Source: Mesoterricola sediminis
GTDB lineage: Bacteria; Acidobacteriota; Holophagae; Holophagales; Holophagaceae
Length of the DNA: 64,000 nucleotides
Direction: 5' to 3'
Assembly (NCBI RefSeq): GCF_030295425.1
Contig: NZ_AP027081.1
Location: forward strand, 1,178,001 to 1,242,000
Part shown: positions 41,155-51,600 of the stretch, in pieces
Layout: each line of letters starts with the position of its first letter
Position numbering within the stretch: the stretch's first letter is position 1
Notes under the pieces: model-generated
Databases searched by the model: none
Seen by the model: only the letters and a program-made list of their open reading frames with translations
Told to the model about the DNA's origin: nothing
Translations under genes and position numbers: made by a program

Positions 41155-44010
41155 ATGTCCAACCTCCTCCGAACCCGGTCCGGTTCGATCCCGGCCCTGG
41201 CCGTCCTGCTCGCCGCCGCGGCGATGCCGGCCGTCCTCCAGGCCCAGACCACCAACGCGGTCCTGCGCGGCCGCGTGCGCGCCAAGGATGGCCGCGCCAT
41301 CCCCGGCGCCGTCGTCATGGCCGTGAACAAGGCCAACGGCTACAGCACCAGCACCGTGGTTCGCCCCGACGGCACCTACTTCCTCAGCCTCGACCCCGCC
41401 ACCTACAACCTGACCGTCACCGCCCAGGGTCAGGCCCGGGCCGCCAAGACCATCCGCGTGCAGGTGGGCCAGGCCCTCGACCTGGACTTCAACCTGGCCC
41501 CCATGGCCGAGGCCTCCGCCACCGTGGAGGTGACCGGGACCCTCAGCGAGATCCGCACCGCCGAGGTGGCCACCAACATCACCACGGAGCAGCTGGAATC
41601 CCTGCCCCAGGGCAACCGCAACTTCCTCAACTACGCCGCCCTGGCGCCTGGCATCAAGATCAGCAATGACGAGATGAACCAGTCCTTCTCCTCGGGTGGC
41701 CAGACCAACCAGCGCACCAACATCTTCATCGACGGCGCCAGCTACAAGAGCGACCTCCTCTCCGGCGGCTCCGTCGGCCAGGACAGCAGCCGCGGCAACC
41801 CGTTCCCCCTCACCGCCGTGCAGGAGTTCCGCGTCCTGACCGAGAACTACAAGGCCGAGTACCAGAAGGCCTCCGGCGCCGTCATCACCGCGGTGACCAA
41901 GTCCGGCACCAACGAGTTCCACGGCGACATGTTCACCTACTACCAGAACAAGAACCTGGTGGCGAACAACTGGTTCGCGGCCCACCGCGGCCAGCCCAAC
42001 CCCGAGTACTCCCGCACCCAGTACGGCCTCAGCGTCGGCGGCCCCATCCTCAAGGACCGGATGCACTTCTTCCTGTCCTACGAGGGCCAGAACCAGAACC
42101 GCGACAACCTGGTCTACCTGGGCGGCACCAGCATGGCCGGGGCCTCCCAGGCCCTGAAGGACAAGCTGAACAGCTACGCCGGCAGCTACCCCTCGCCGTT
42201 CCGCAGCGACCTGGTCTTCGGCAAGGTCGACTACCAGATCAACCCCCAGCAGATCCTCGAGTGGACCATCAACTGGCGCAACGAGCACGAGAAGCGCGAC
42301 TTCGGCGCGCAGACCTCGTACGAGCGCGGAACGGACATGGCGAACAACGTGCTGACCAGCACCCTGAAGCACAAGTTCACCACGGCGTCCTGGGTCAACG
42401 AGGCCATGGTCAGCTTCCAGCGCGCCGAGTGGAACCCCAAGCCCCTGCACTCCGACCTCGTCGGCAAGGACTACCAGGGCATCATCGTCATCGGCGGCAA
42501 CGAGACCACGCAGGACTTCGTCCAGAAGCGCACCTCCCTGCGCGACGACTTCACCTACCTGGGCGTCTCCGGGCACACCATCAAGACCGGCCTGACCCTC
42601 GACTTCCTGGACTACAAGGTCCAGAAGTGGCAGGTGGGCAACCCCGTCTACCGGTTCAACACCTCGTACGACCCGACCCTCACCATCCCCTTCCAGGCCC
42701 AGTACGGCGTCGGCAACCCCGACATGAGCGCCGACAACAAGCAGTTCGGCATCTACGTGCAGGACGACTGGAACGTCACCCCGCGCCTGCAGGTGAACCT
42801 GGGCGTCCGCTGGGACTACGAGTCCCACATGTTCAACGAGGACTACGTCACGCCCGCGAACGTGGTGTCCACCCTCAGCTCCCTGTACCCGTCCAACTAC
42901 TTCAGCGACGGCAGCCAGCGCAAGCCCTACTACGGCGCCTTCCAGCCCCGCATCGGCTTCACCTATGACGTCAAGGGCAACAACACCCTGGTCGTCTTCG
43001 GCGGCGTCGGCCGCTACTACGACCGCGAGTCCTTCAACAACGTCCTGGACGAGCGCTTCCGCCTGCAGTGGGGCGTCCGCACCTTCACGTTCAGCGCCGA
43101 CGGGTCCCCCGTCAACGGCACGCCCGCCATCAAGTGGGATCCCAGCTACCTGACCAAGGCCGGCCTGGACACCCTGATCGCCAAGGGCGTGGCGCCCAAT
43201 CCCGAAGTCTTCCTCCTCGACAACAACGCCAAGCCGGCCTACTCCGACCAGGTCAGCCTGGGCGCCCGCGGCGTGCTGGGGGCCTGGAACTGGTCCGTGA
43301 CCCTGACCGACGTCGAGAGCAAGAACTCCCTCACCTGGAAGTGGGGCAACCGCGACGCCAACCTCAACTACATCTCCGTCCCCGGCTTCTCCAACGTGCT
43401 CCTCAGCGACACCAAGAAGACCTGGTACCAGGCGATGTACGTGACCTTCGAGAAGCCCTACAGCGAGGCTTCCGGCTGGGGCTTCGGGGTCCGCTACACC
43501 CTGTCGAGCGCCAAGCAGACCGGCAACGACCTGTTCAGCCTCGACTACGTGAACGCCGACGCCTACGGCAAGCACCCCACCGCCGACGACGAGCGCAACC
43601 GCCTCATCTTCGACGGCATCGTGAAGCTGCCCTGGGGCTTCAAGCTGAGCGGCCTCATCACCCTCAGCACCGGCCTGCCCTACACCATCTGGGACGTGAC
43701 CAACGGCTGGGACTACAGCAAGCGCCACTTCCAGTACAACGCGGGCCGGCCCATCAAGTACAGCTTCATCATCCCCAACGCCTGGGGCTACCGCTCCGTC
43801 GACCTGAAGCTCCAGAAGGACTTCAAGATCGGCAAGGCCAAGCTGGGCGTCAACGCCGAGTGCATCAACGTGTTCAACTACAACAACTGGATCTACGGCT
43901 GGGATTCGGGCTACATCGACGGGTCCGACGGCGCCAAGGCGCGGTTCGGCCAGCCCGTGGACGTCCTGCGCGGCCGCCGCGTCCAGTTCGGCGCGACCCT
44001 CCAGTTCTGA
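41155..44010 (+). CDS. TonB-dependent receptor with N-terminal carboxypeptidase-like domain
   Basis: A 951-residue outer-membrane protein of the acidobacterial OAR-like type. After a signal peptide ending near AVLQAQ, a carboxypeptidase-regulatory-like domain (VLRGRVRAKDGRAIPGAVVMAVN, residues about 40-115) precedes the plug (QLESLPQGNRNFLNYAALAPGI; TNQRTNIFIDGASY) and a 22-strand barrel ending in Phe (VQFGATLQF). Such receptors import large saccharides or chelates using TonB energy. It lies 81 bp after lacI and directly before a PF10091 lipoprotein gene, so an oligo- or polysaccharide ligand is likely. No SusD gene is present. The second of two ATGs (41155) has GGAG at proper spacing. Confidence 0.9.
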   Translation: MSNLLRTRSGSIPALAVLLAAAAMPAVLQAQTTNAVLRGRVRAKDGRAIPGAVVMAVNKANGYSTSTVVRPDGTYFLSLDPATYNLTVTAQGQARAAKTIRVQVGQALDLDFNLAPMAEASATVEVTGTLSEIRTAEVATNITTEQLESLPQGNRNFLNYAALAPGIKISNDEMNQSFSSGGQTNQRTNIFIDGASYKSDLLSGGSVGQDSSRGNPFPLTAVQEFRVLTENYKAEYQKASGAVITAVTKSGTNEFHGDMFTYYQNKNLVANNWFAAHRGQPNPEYSRTQYGLSVGGPILKDRMHFFLSYEGQNQNRDNLVYLGGTSMAGASQALKDKLNSYAGSYPSPFRSDLVFGKVDYQINPQQILEWTINWRNEHEKRDFGAQTSYERGTDMANNVLTSTLKHKFTTASWVNEAMVSFQRAEWNPKPLHSDLVGKDYQGIIVIGGNETTQDFVQKRTSLRDDFTYLGVSGHTIKTGLTLDFLDYKVQKWQVGNPVYRFNTSYDPTLTIPFQAQYGVGNPDMSADNKQFGIYVQDDWNVTPRLQVNLGVRWDYESHMFNEDYVTPANVVSTLSSLYPSNYFSDGSQRKPYYGAFQPRIGFTYDVKGNNTLVVFGGVGRYYDRESFNNVLDERFRLQWGVRTFTFSADGSPVNGTPAIKWDPSYLTKAGLDTLIAKGVAPNPEVFLLDNNAKPAYSDQVSLGARGVLGAWNWSVTLTDVESKNSLTWKWGNRDANLNYISVPGFSNVLLSDTKKTWYQAMYVTFEKPYSEASGWGFGVRYTLSSAKQTGNDLFSLDYVNADAYGKHPTADDERNRLIFDGIVKLPWGFKLSGLITLSTGLPYTIWDVTNGWDYSKRHFQYNAGRPIKYSFIIPNAWGYRSVDLKLQKDFKIGKAKLGVNAECINVFNYNNWIYGWDSGYIDGSDGAKARFGQPVDVLRGRRVQFGATLQF

Positions 44011-44027
44011 TCGGAGTCCGGAAGATC

Positions 44028-45542
44028 ATGGGAATGCCTGAATCGAACCTGAACGGCGCCGCCGGGAACCGCAGGAAGGAGGGCCGCCGGCCCTCCCCCC
44101 TGCGGGGCCTGCTCGGTGGCTGCGTCCTGCCGGCCCTGCTCCTGTTCTCCACCGGCTGCCAGGCCGCAACCCCCGCACCCTCCGCCCCCGTCCTGACCGA
44201 TCAGGCGTTCCTGGATCTCCTGGAAAGGCGCACCTTCCAGTTTTTCTGGGACACGGCGGATCCCACGACCGGCCTCGTGCCGGACCGCTACCCCACCCCC
44301 TCCTTCGCCAGCATTTCCGCCGTGGGCTTCGGCCTCACGGCCTACGTGATCGGCGCGGAGCGGGGCTATGTGACCCGCGACCAGGCGGCGCAGCGCGTGC
44401 TCCTCACGCTGCGCTTCCTGGACAAGGCCCCCCAGGGTGACGCCGCCACCGGCATCGCCGGGTACAAGGGCTTCTACTACCACTTCCTCGACATGAAGAC
44501 CGGGCTCCGCTACCAGAAGGTGGAGCTCAGCAGCATCGACACCGCCCTCCTCCTGGCCGGCGCCCTCACCTGCCGGGCCTACTTCGACCAGCCCTCCGCG
44601 GCCGAGACGGAGATCCGCGACATCGCGGTCCGCCTCAACGCCCGCGCCGACTGGGCCTGGTTCTCGGCCCGGCCCAACCTGGTGAGCATGGGCTGGACGC
44701 CGGAAGAGGGCTTCAACACCTACGACTGGCACGGCTACATGGAAGGCATGCTCCTGGTGCTGCTGGCCATGGGCTCCCCGGCCCACCCCGTCAGCCCCGC
44801 CGCGTGGCCCGCCTACACCGCGACCCAGAAATGGGGCACCTTCGAGGGCCAGTCGTTCTTCCAGTTCGGGCCCCTCTTCGGGCACCAGTTCAGCCACATC
44901 TGGGTGGATTTCCGGGGCATCCGCGACGCGGCCTCCGCCGCCCGGGACCTCGACTACGCCGAGAACACCCGGCGCGCCACCTACGCCCAGCGGGCCTATG
45001 CCCTGCGCAACCCTGGCGGATGGAAGGGCTACGGCGCCAACGGCTGGGGCATCTCCGCCTGCGACGGACCCGTGGACGGCACCCTCACGGTGGACGGGAC
45101 GAAGCGCACCTTCCTCACCTACGCCGCCCGGGGCGCCGGCGGGGAAGGGATCCTGGACGACGGGACCCTGACGCCCAACGCCGCGGCCGGATCCATGCCC
45201 TTCACGCCGGAGATCTCCCTCCCCGCGCTGCAGGCCATGCGGACCACGTACGGCGACGCGCTCTTCTCCACCTACGGGTTCCTCGACGCCTACAACCCCA
45301 CCTTCCCGGTCGGCCAGAAGACCTACCACGGCCGCACCGTGTCCGGCCTGGGCTGGTTCGACACGGACTACCTGGGCATCGACCAGGGCCTGATCCTGAC
45401 CATGATCGAGAACCACCGGTCCGGGCTCGTGTGGAACCTGATGAAGCGGGATCCCACCCTCCTCCGGGGCCTCGCCCTGGCGGGCTTCAAGGGCGGTTGG
45501 GTGGACGCGGCCCCCGCGGCCCTGAAGCGTCCGGTCCGCTAG
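44028..45542 (+). CDS. PF10091 'glycoamylase' lipoprotein, probable GH144 endo-beta-1,2-glucanase
   Basis: A 504-residue lipoprotein. A 43-residue N-terminal signal region ends in the lipobox LFSTGC (Cys 44). The rest is one (alpha/alpha)6 domain of the Glycoamylase type, from LLERRTFQFFWDTADPTTGLVPDRYP to MIENHRSGLVWNLMK. This domain is shared by GH144 endo-beta-1,2-glucanases and by the middle part of cyclic beta-1,2-glucan synthases. With a GH94 phosphorylase, GH1 enzyme and TonB receptor around it, beta-1,2-glucan cleavage at the cell envelope is the best guess; other beta-glucans remain possible. It follows the receptor by 17 bp and precedes the next gene by 8 bp. Confidence 0.82.
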   Translation: MGMPESNLNGAAGNRRKEGRRPSPLRGLLGGCVLPALLLFSTGCQAATPAPSAPVLTDQAFLDLLERRTFQFFWDTADPTTGLVPDRYPTPSFASISAVGFGLTAYVIGAERGYVTRDQAAQRVLLTLRFLDKAPQGDAATGIAGYKGFYYHFLDMKTGLRYQKVELSSIDTALLLAGALTCRAYFDQPSAAETEIRDIAVRLNARADWAWFSARPNLVSMGWTPEEGFNTYDWHGYMEGMLLVLLAMGSPAHPVSPAAWPAYTATQKWGTFEGQSFFQFGPLFGHQFSHIWVDFRGIRDAASAARDLDYAENTRRATYAQRAYALRNPGGWKGYGANGWGISACDGPVDGTLTVDGTKRTFLTYAARGAGGEGILDDGTLTPNAAAGSMPFTPEISLPALQAMRTTYGDALFSTYGFLDAYNPTFPVGQKTYHGRTVSGLGWFDTDYLGIDQGLILTMIENHRSGLVWNLMKRDPTLLRGLALAGFKGGWVDAAPAALKRPVR

Positions 45543-45550
45543 GAGGCAGC

Positions 45551-48500
45551 ATGGCCCCTTTCCCGCGCACGCCTTCCCGGTTGGCCCTTGGCCTGGCTTG
45601 CGCCGCCCTCCTGGGCGAAGCACCTCCCAGGGTCCTGGACGCCTTCCCGGATATCCGGGCCTGGACCGCGGCGCCCTCGGACGGGGTCTCCCTCCGCCTG
45701 GGGCACGCCCGGGGCCCCGGGGGCCAGGGCGCCCTGCGCCTGGACTTCGATTTCAACGGGCGGGCCGGGTACGCGGCCGCCCGCAGGACCCTGCCGGTGA
45801 AGCTCCCGGCCAACTACGAGCTGTCCTTCTGGATCCGCGGCGAAGGCCTGCCCAACGCCCTGGAGTTCAAGCTGGTGGATCCCTCCGGCGACAACGTCTG
45901 GTGGGTCCGCAAGCCGGACTTCACGCTGCCGGGGGGCTGGACCCGGATCGTCCTCAAGAAGCGCCATGTGAGCTTCGCCTGGGGGCCCGGGGGGGCGGAC
46001 CCCTCGGTCATCGGCGCCCTGGAGTGGTGCGTCACCGCCGGGCAGGGCGGGAAGGGCTTCGCGGAGTTCAGCGGCCTCACCCTCCGGGAACTGCCCCCCG
46101 AGCATCCCTACGCCGGCACACCGGTGGCGTCGGCCTCGGCTTCGCAGCCTGGGTTCGGGCCCTCGGGACCGCCGGCCAAGGCCTGGCGGGCTCCCCGGGA
46201 GGGGGGCTGGTTCCAGCAGGCCTTCGGCGAATCCCGCGTCTTCGGCGGCGTGCGCGTGGACTGGGACGGCGAGGCGCCCTTGGACTTCGACCTCCAGGCC
46301 TCGGACGACGGCCGGAGGTGGACCACCCTCAAGGAGGTGCGCGGCGCTGGGGGCGCCGCCAGCCTCCTTCAGACGCCGGAGACCGAGGCGCGCTTCCTGC
46401 GCGTGGTCTGCCGGCGGACCCGGGGCGGGGGACCCTGGGGCGTGCGGGCCCTGACCGCGCAGCCCCTGGCCTTCGGGGCGTCCGCGAACGCCCTCTTCGA
46501 GGCGGCCGCCAAGGCCGCCCCCCGGGGCGACTATCCCCGCGGCTTCCTGGGCGAGCAGGGCTACTGGACCCTCGTGGGCGTGGACGGGGGCGTCGACAGC
46601 GCCCTGCTGTCCGAGGACGGCGCCGTGGAGCCCGGCCGGGCCCGGCCGGCCCTGGAACCCTTCCTCTGGGACGGGACCCGGCTCCTGGGCTGGGCCCAGG
46701 CCGACAGCACCCAGACCCTGGAGGGGGAGGGCCTGCCCATCCCCACCGTCACGCGCCGCATGGGCGACCTGGTCCTGCGCGTCACCGCCTACGGGGCCGG
46801 ACGCCCCGGGGCCCCCGTGGTGCGCTGCCGCTACCGCGTCTCCCGGGAGGGGGGCCGGCCCTGGAAGGGCGCCCTCTTCCTGGCCCTGCGGCCCTTCCAG
46901 GTGAACCCCCCGGCCCAGTTCCTGGGCACCTCCGGGGGCGTCGCCCCCGTGCGGCGCCTGACCTTCGACGCCCGGGGCGTCCAGCTCGACGGCCGCCGCT
47001 ACCTGACCACCCTGACGCCGCCCAGCGGGGCCGGGGCCAAGCCCTTCGCCGCGGGCCCCCTCCTGGAGGACCTGGGGCGGGGCCGCCTCCCCGCCGCAGC
47101 CTCGGTGGAGGACCCGGACGGCTGGGCTTCCGGGGCCCTGCGGTACGACCTGGACCTGGGGCCCGGCGAGACCCGGGACCTGTACGTGGATCTGCCCCTG
47201 GCCGGGGATCCCGGTCCGCTGCCGGCCTTCGAGGACGGCCTGCGGGCCGAGGCCGAGGCCTGGGCGGAGCGCCTGGGGCGCGTGGGCCTGGACCTGCCCG
47301 AGCCCGGCGCCTCCGCCACCCTCCGCACCTGCCTGGCCCACATCCTCATCAGCCGCCAGGGCCCGGCCCTGCGGCCCGGAACCCGCGCCTACGCCCGCTC
47401 CTGGATCCGGGACGGGGCCATGATGGGGGCCGCCCTCCTGCGCCTGGGCCATGCCCAGGCCGCCAAGGACTACCTGGCCTGGTACGCCCCGAACCTCTTC
47501 GAGGACGGCAAGGTGCCCTGTGTGGTGGACGGCCGCGGGTCCGACCCGGTGCCCGAGAACGACAGCCACGGGGAATTCATCCACCTCCTGGCCGAGATCG
47601 GCCGCTTCACGGGCGACCGGACCTTTGTGGCCGCCTGGTGGCCCCAGGCCCGGGCCGCTGCCGCCTGGATGGCCCGGCATCGCGAGCCCTCGGACGGGCA
47701 CCAGGGCGAGCCCTGGCGGGGCCTCATGCCCCGCAGCATCAGCCATGAGGGCTATTCCGCCAAGCCCATGCACAGCTTCTGGGACGATTTCTGGGCCCTG
47801 CGCGGCCTGAAGGACGCGGCCTGGATCGCCGGCTTCCTGGGCGAGCAGGCCGAGGCGGCGCGCTGGGCGGGGGAGGCCGCCGACTTCCGGGCGTCCGTCC
47901 TGCGGGCCCTGGACGGGTCCCGGGCCCGGCACGGCATCCCCTACCTGCCCGGGTGCGTGGAACTGGGCGACTTCGACGCCACGTCCACCACCATCGCGCT
48001 CCTGCCGGGCGGGGAACAGGCTCACCTGCCCGCCGAGGCCCTCCTGGCCACCTTCGAGCGCTTCCACGCCGAAGTGTCCGGCCGGCGCCGGGGCGAGGGG
48101 GACGGCCGCTACACCCCCTATGAATTGCGGGCCATCGGTGCCTATGCCTTCCTGGGCTGGGGCGACCGGGCGGCGGAACTCCTGGAGGGCTACCTGGCGG
48201 ACCGGAGGCCCCTGGCCTGGAACCAGTGGCCCGAGGTGATCGTGCGGAACCCCCGGGAATCCACCTTCCTGGGCGACCTGCCCCACGCCTGGGTGGGCTC
48301 GGACTACCTGCGCTCCCTCCTGGCCCTGCTGGTGGTGGACCGGGAATCGGACGGCGCCTGGGTCCTGGGCGGCGGCCTGCCGGCGTCCTGGGTCTCCCGT
48401 CCGGGCGGCGTCGGCATCCGGAACCTGCGGATGCCCGGGGGCGCCCTGACCTACCAGGTCCGCGCGGAGGGGGGCCGGGTGGTCTGGGAACTCGGCGGCG

Positions 48501-48649
48501 GCGTGGAGCCGCCCCAGGGGGGGCTGGTCCTGCGCTGGCCCCTGCCCGGGGGCTTCCGGCGCGCCACGGTGGACGGCCAACCTGTCGAGGTTGCCGGCAA
48601 GGAAATGATCATCAGGCGGCTCCCCGCCCGGGTGGTCATGGAACCATGA
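45551..48649 (+). CDS. Secreted 1032-residue protein with an alpha/alpha-barrel-like domain, unassigned
   Basis: An N-terminal signal peptide (SRLALGLACAALLGEAPP) is followed by a beta-rich carbohydrate-binding-like part (about 30-185), a discoidin/F5-8C-like part (about 200-310: GGVRVDWDGEAPLDFDLQASDDGRRW), a second beta-sandwich (about 330-550), and a helical domain (about 570-940) with features of six-hairpin glycosidases such as YARSWIRDGAMMGAALLRLG, VPENDSHGEFIHLLAEIGRF and FWDDFWALRGLKDA. I cannot assign a glycoside-hydrolase family. Acidic residues in WIRDGA and ENDSHGE are candidate catalytic groups. It lies between the GH144-like and GH94 genes with an AGGAGG site overlapping the upstream stop, so it is in the operon and probably acts on the same glucan outside the cytoplasm. 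Confidence 0.75.
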   Translation: MAPFPRTPSRLALGLACAALLGEAPPRVLDAFPDIRAWTAAPSDGVSLRLGHARGPGGQGALRLDFDFNGRAGYAAARRTLPVKLPANYELSFWIRGEGLPNALEFKLVDPSGDNVWWVRKPDFTLPGGWTRIVLKKRHVSFAWGPGGADPSVIGALEWCVTAGQGGKGFAEFSGLTLRELPPEHPYAGTPVASASASQPGFGPSGPPAKAWRAPREGGWFQQAFGESRVFGGVRVDWDGEAPLDFDLQASDDGRRWTTLKEVRGAGGAASLLQTPETEARFLRVVCRRTRGGGPWGVRALTAQPLAFGASANALFEAAAKAAPRGDYPRGFLGEQGYWTLVGVDGGVDSALLSEDGAVEPGRARPALEPFLWDGTRLLGWAQADSTQTLEGEGLPIPTVTRRMGDLVLRVTAYGAGRPGAPVVRCRYRVSREGGRPWKGALFLALRPFQVNPPAQFLGTSGGVAPVRRLTFDARGVQLDGRRYLTTLTPPSGAGAKPFAAGPLLEDLGRGRLPAAASVEDPDGWASGALRYDLDLGPGETRDLYVDLPLAGDPGPLPAFEDGLRAEAEAWAERLGRVGLDLPEPGASATLRTCLAHILISRQGPALRPGTRAYARSWIRDGAMMGAALLRLGHAQAAKDYLAWYAPNLFEDGKVPCVVDGRGSDPVPENDSHGEFIHLLAEIGRFTGDRTFVAAWWPQARAAAAWMARHREPSDGHQGEPWRGLMPRSISHEGYSAKPMHSFWDDFWALRGLKDAAWIAGFLGEQAEAARWAGEAADFRASVLRALDGSRARHGIPYLPGCVELGDFDATSTTIALLPGGEQAHLPAEALLATFERFHAEVSGRRRGEGDGRYTPYELRAIGAYAFLGWGDRAAELLEGYLADRRPLAWNQWPEVIVRNPRESTFLGDLPHAWVGSDYLRSLLALLVVDRESDGAWVLGGGLPASWVSRPGGVGIRNLRMPGGALTYQVRAEGGRVVWELGGGVEPPQGGLVLRWPLPGGFRRATVDGQPVEVAGKEMIIRRLPARVVMEP

Positions 48650-48692
48650 AGGAGGACGGCCCACGGGCCGGCCTGGAAAGGAAGACGTAGGC

Positions 48693-51600
48693 ATGACTCA
48701 CTCCAAGGACAACGCCGGACGCCCGGCCGCGACGCCCGTCCCGGGCGAACGGCGCGGCCACATCCTGAGCGATGGGCGCTACCGGGTCCTGATCACCGAC
48801 CGGGGCACCGGCACCTCCGCCTGCGGCGACCTGGCCCTGACCCGGTGGGCCGGGGACCGGCTCACCGATGCCGACGGCTTCTTCCTGATCCTGCGGGAAC
48901 CCGCCGTGGGGACCAGTTGGTCCGCCGGCCTTCGGCCCGCCTTGCGCCAGCCGGACACGTATGCCGCGCACTTCACGGACGGCCGCGCGACCTTCGTCCG
49001 GGAGGACGCGGGCCTCGTCACCACCCTGGAGGTGGCCGTCGTCCCCGGCCGGGATGCGGAACTCCGCCGCCTGACCCTCGAGAACCGGTCCGGCGCCGCC
49101 CGGACCGTGGACCTCACCTCCTGCCTGGAGGCGGTGCTGAACCACCGGGAGGCGGACCGGGCCCACCCGGGCTTCTCCAAGCTGTTCGTGGAAACCTTCT
49201 GGCGGCCGGAGGCCCGGGCCCTCCTGGCCCGGCGGCGCCCCCGGGGCGCGGACGAGGCGCCCCAATGGATGGTCCACTGGATCGCCGCGGGCGCCGAGGG
49301 CGAAGTCTCCCACGCCTCCGAACGGGCCGCCTTCCTGGGGCGGGGCCGCACCCTCGCCGAGGCGGCGGCCCTGGCGGCCCCAGGCCCCCTCACCGGCGGC
49401 ACCGGCGCGGTGCTGGATCCGGTCCTCGCCCTCCGCACGGCCCTGACCCTGGCCCCCGGGGCGCGCCGCACCGTCACCGTGGGCCTCGCCGCCGCGCTGG
49501 ATGAGGCCGGCGCCCTGGCCACCTGCGCGGCCCTGGCCGGCGCCGAGGCCGTGGACGCGGCCTTCGAAGCCGCCGAACGCCAGGCCCGGGCGGACCGGGA
49601 GGCCTGCGGGCTCGACGCCCCGGCGGCCCTGGAAGCCGCCCGCCTCGCCGTGGACCTGGCCTACGGGGCGCCCCTGCCGGCGGCGCCCCAGGATCCCGCC
49701 CAGCCCCTGCCGGCCTTGCCCGGCCTGGGTGGCGCGCCCCGGCTCGTCGTCGACCTGGATGGGGCCGAGGGCCCCGCCCGGGGCGAGGCCGCCCTGGCCG
49801 CCCTGGCCCTCTGGCACCGCCAGGGGCTGGACGCGCGGGTGGCCCTCGTGGGCCCCGCGGCCCAGGCCGGCCTCTGGGCGCCGAAACTGGCCGCCCTCCC
49901 CGATCCCGGCCGTGCCGCCTATCTGGCTGTGGAATCCCTGGGCGCCGCCGGGCTGCGCGCCGTTCACCGCCATGCCCGGGCCGTCGTGCCCGGAACCCGA
50001 CCCCCCGTCGCCGCGTCCGAGCGGGTCTACGCGCCCTTGCGTCCGGCCGGGCCCCAGGTCCCGCCGCCGGCGGAGACCGTCCTGGACAACGGCCTTGGCG
50101 GCTTCTCCCCCGATGGGCGGGAGTACCGCCTGCGCATCCTGCCGGGTCCGGACGGGCTGCCCGTCCTGCCCCCCATGCCCTGGTCCAACGTGCTGGCCAA
50201 CGAGACCTTCGGCCTCATCGCCACCGAACGGGGCCTCACCTGCACCTGGAACCTGAACAGCCGCCTGCGCCGGCTCACGCCCTGGCTGAACGATCCCATC
50301 GGCGATCCGCTGCCCGAGGCCCTCTTCATCCGGGATGAGGCGGAGCGCACCGTGTGGTCCCCCATGCCGGGCCCCGCCGGCCGGCACCTGGCCTTCACGG
50401 TCCGCCACGGCTTCGGCGCCACCGTGTGGGAAAGCCAGGTGGAGGACCTGGCCCAGACCGTCACCGTCTTCGTGGACCCCCAGGCGCCCGTGCGCTACCT
50501 GACCGTCCGCCTTGAGAACCGGGGCGGCCGCACGCGCCGGCTGGGCCTCGTGTGGGGCGCCGAACTGGTACTGGCCGAGAGCCCGGAGCGCAGCAAGGGC
50601 CTCCTGGACGTGCGCCGGGAAGGGGCCGAACTCTACGCCTGGCACACGGCCCCCGGGCCCTTCCACGGCCAGGTGGCCTTCGCCACCGCCCTGGGCGGCA
50701 CGGTGCGGGCCTCGGGAGACCGGGCCGCCTACCTGGGGCCCGACGGGGATCCCGCGGCCCCGGCCGCGGCCTTCTCCGCCGCGGGCCTGGTGCCGGGCGC
50801 CGATGTGCCCGCCGAGCCCGGCTTCGCCCTCCAGTCCGCCCTCACCCTGGCCCCGGGGCAGACGGCCACCTGCGTCTTCGTCTTCGGCGAGGCCCCGGAC
50901 CTGCGGGAGGCCCGCCGCCTGGCGGCCACCGCCCCCCGGGCCGAGGCGGTCCTGGCCGAGGTCCGCGCCTTCTGGGAAGACACCCTCTCCGGCCTGCGGA
51001 TCACCACCCCCGAACCGGCCCTGGATGTGATGGTGAACGGGTGGCTGGCCTACCAGAACCTGGCCTGCCGCATGTGGGGCCGCACGGCCTACTACCAGTC
51101 CGGCGGCGCCTTCGGCTACCGCGACCAGCTCCAGGATTCCGCCGGCCTCCTCTTCCTGCGGCCGGACCTCACCCGGCGCCAGCTCCTGCTCCATGCGGCC
51201 CACCAGTTCGTGGAGGGCGACGTCCTCCACTGGTGGCACCCCCCCGTGGAGGAGGGCATCCGGACCCGTTTCTCCGACGACCTGCTGTGGCTGCCCCTCC
51301 TCACCGCCACCTACCTCCGGAGCACCGGCGACTGGGCGGTGCTGGACGAAGTCGCCCCCTACCTCACGGCGCCCGCCCTGGCCCCCGGCCAGGACGAGGC
51401 CTACCTGGCGCCCGTCGATTCGGGCCAGCGCGGGGACCTCTACGACCACTGCTGCCGGGCCCTCGACCTCGCCCTCAGCCGCGAGGGCGTCCACGGCCTG
51501 CCGCTCATGGGCACGGGCGACTGGAACGACGGCATGAACCGGGTCGGCCGGGAAGGGCGGGGGGAGAGTGTCTGGATGGCCTTCTTCCTCTACGCCATCC

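Noticed and set aside
40447-43728. A 1093-codon minus-strand frame opposite the TonB receptor
   Set aside because: Val/Leu/Gly/Ala-rich with no recognisable motif; it arises from codon third-position G+C in the receptor gene.
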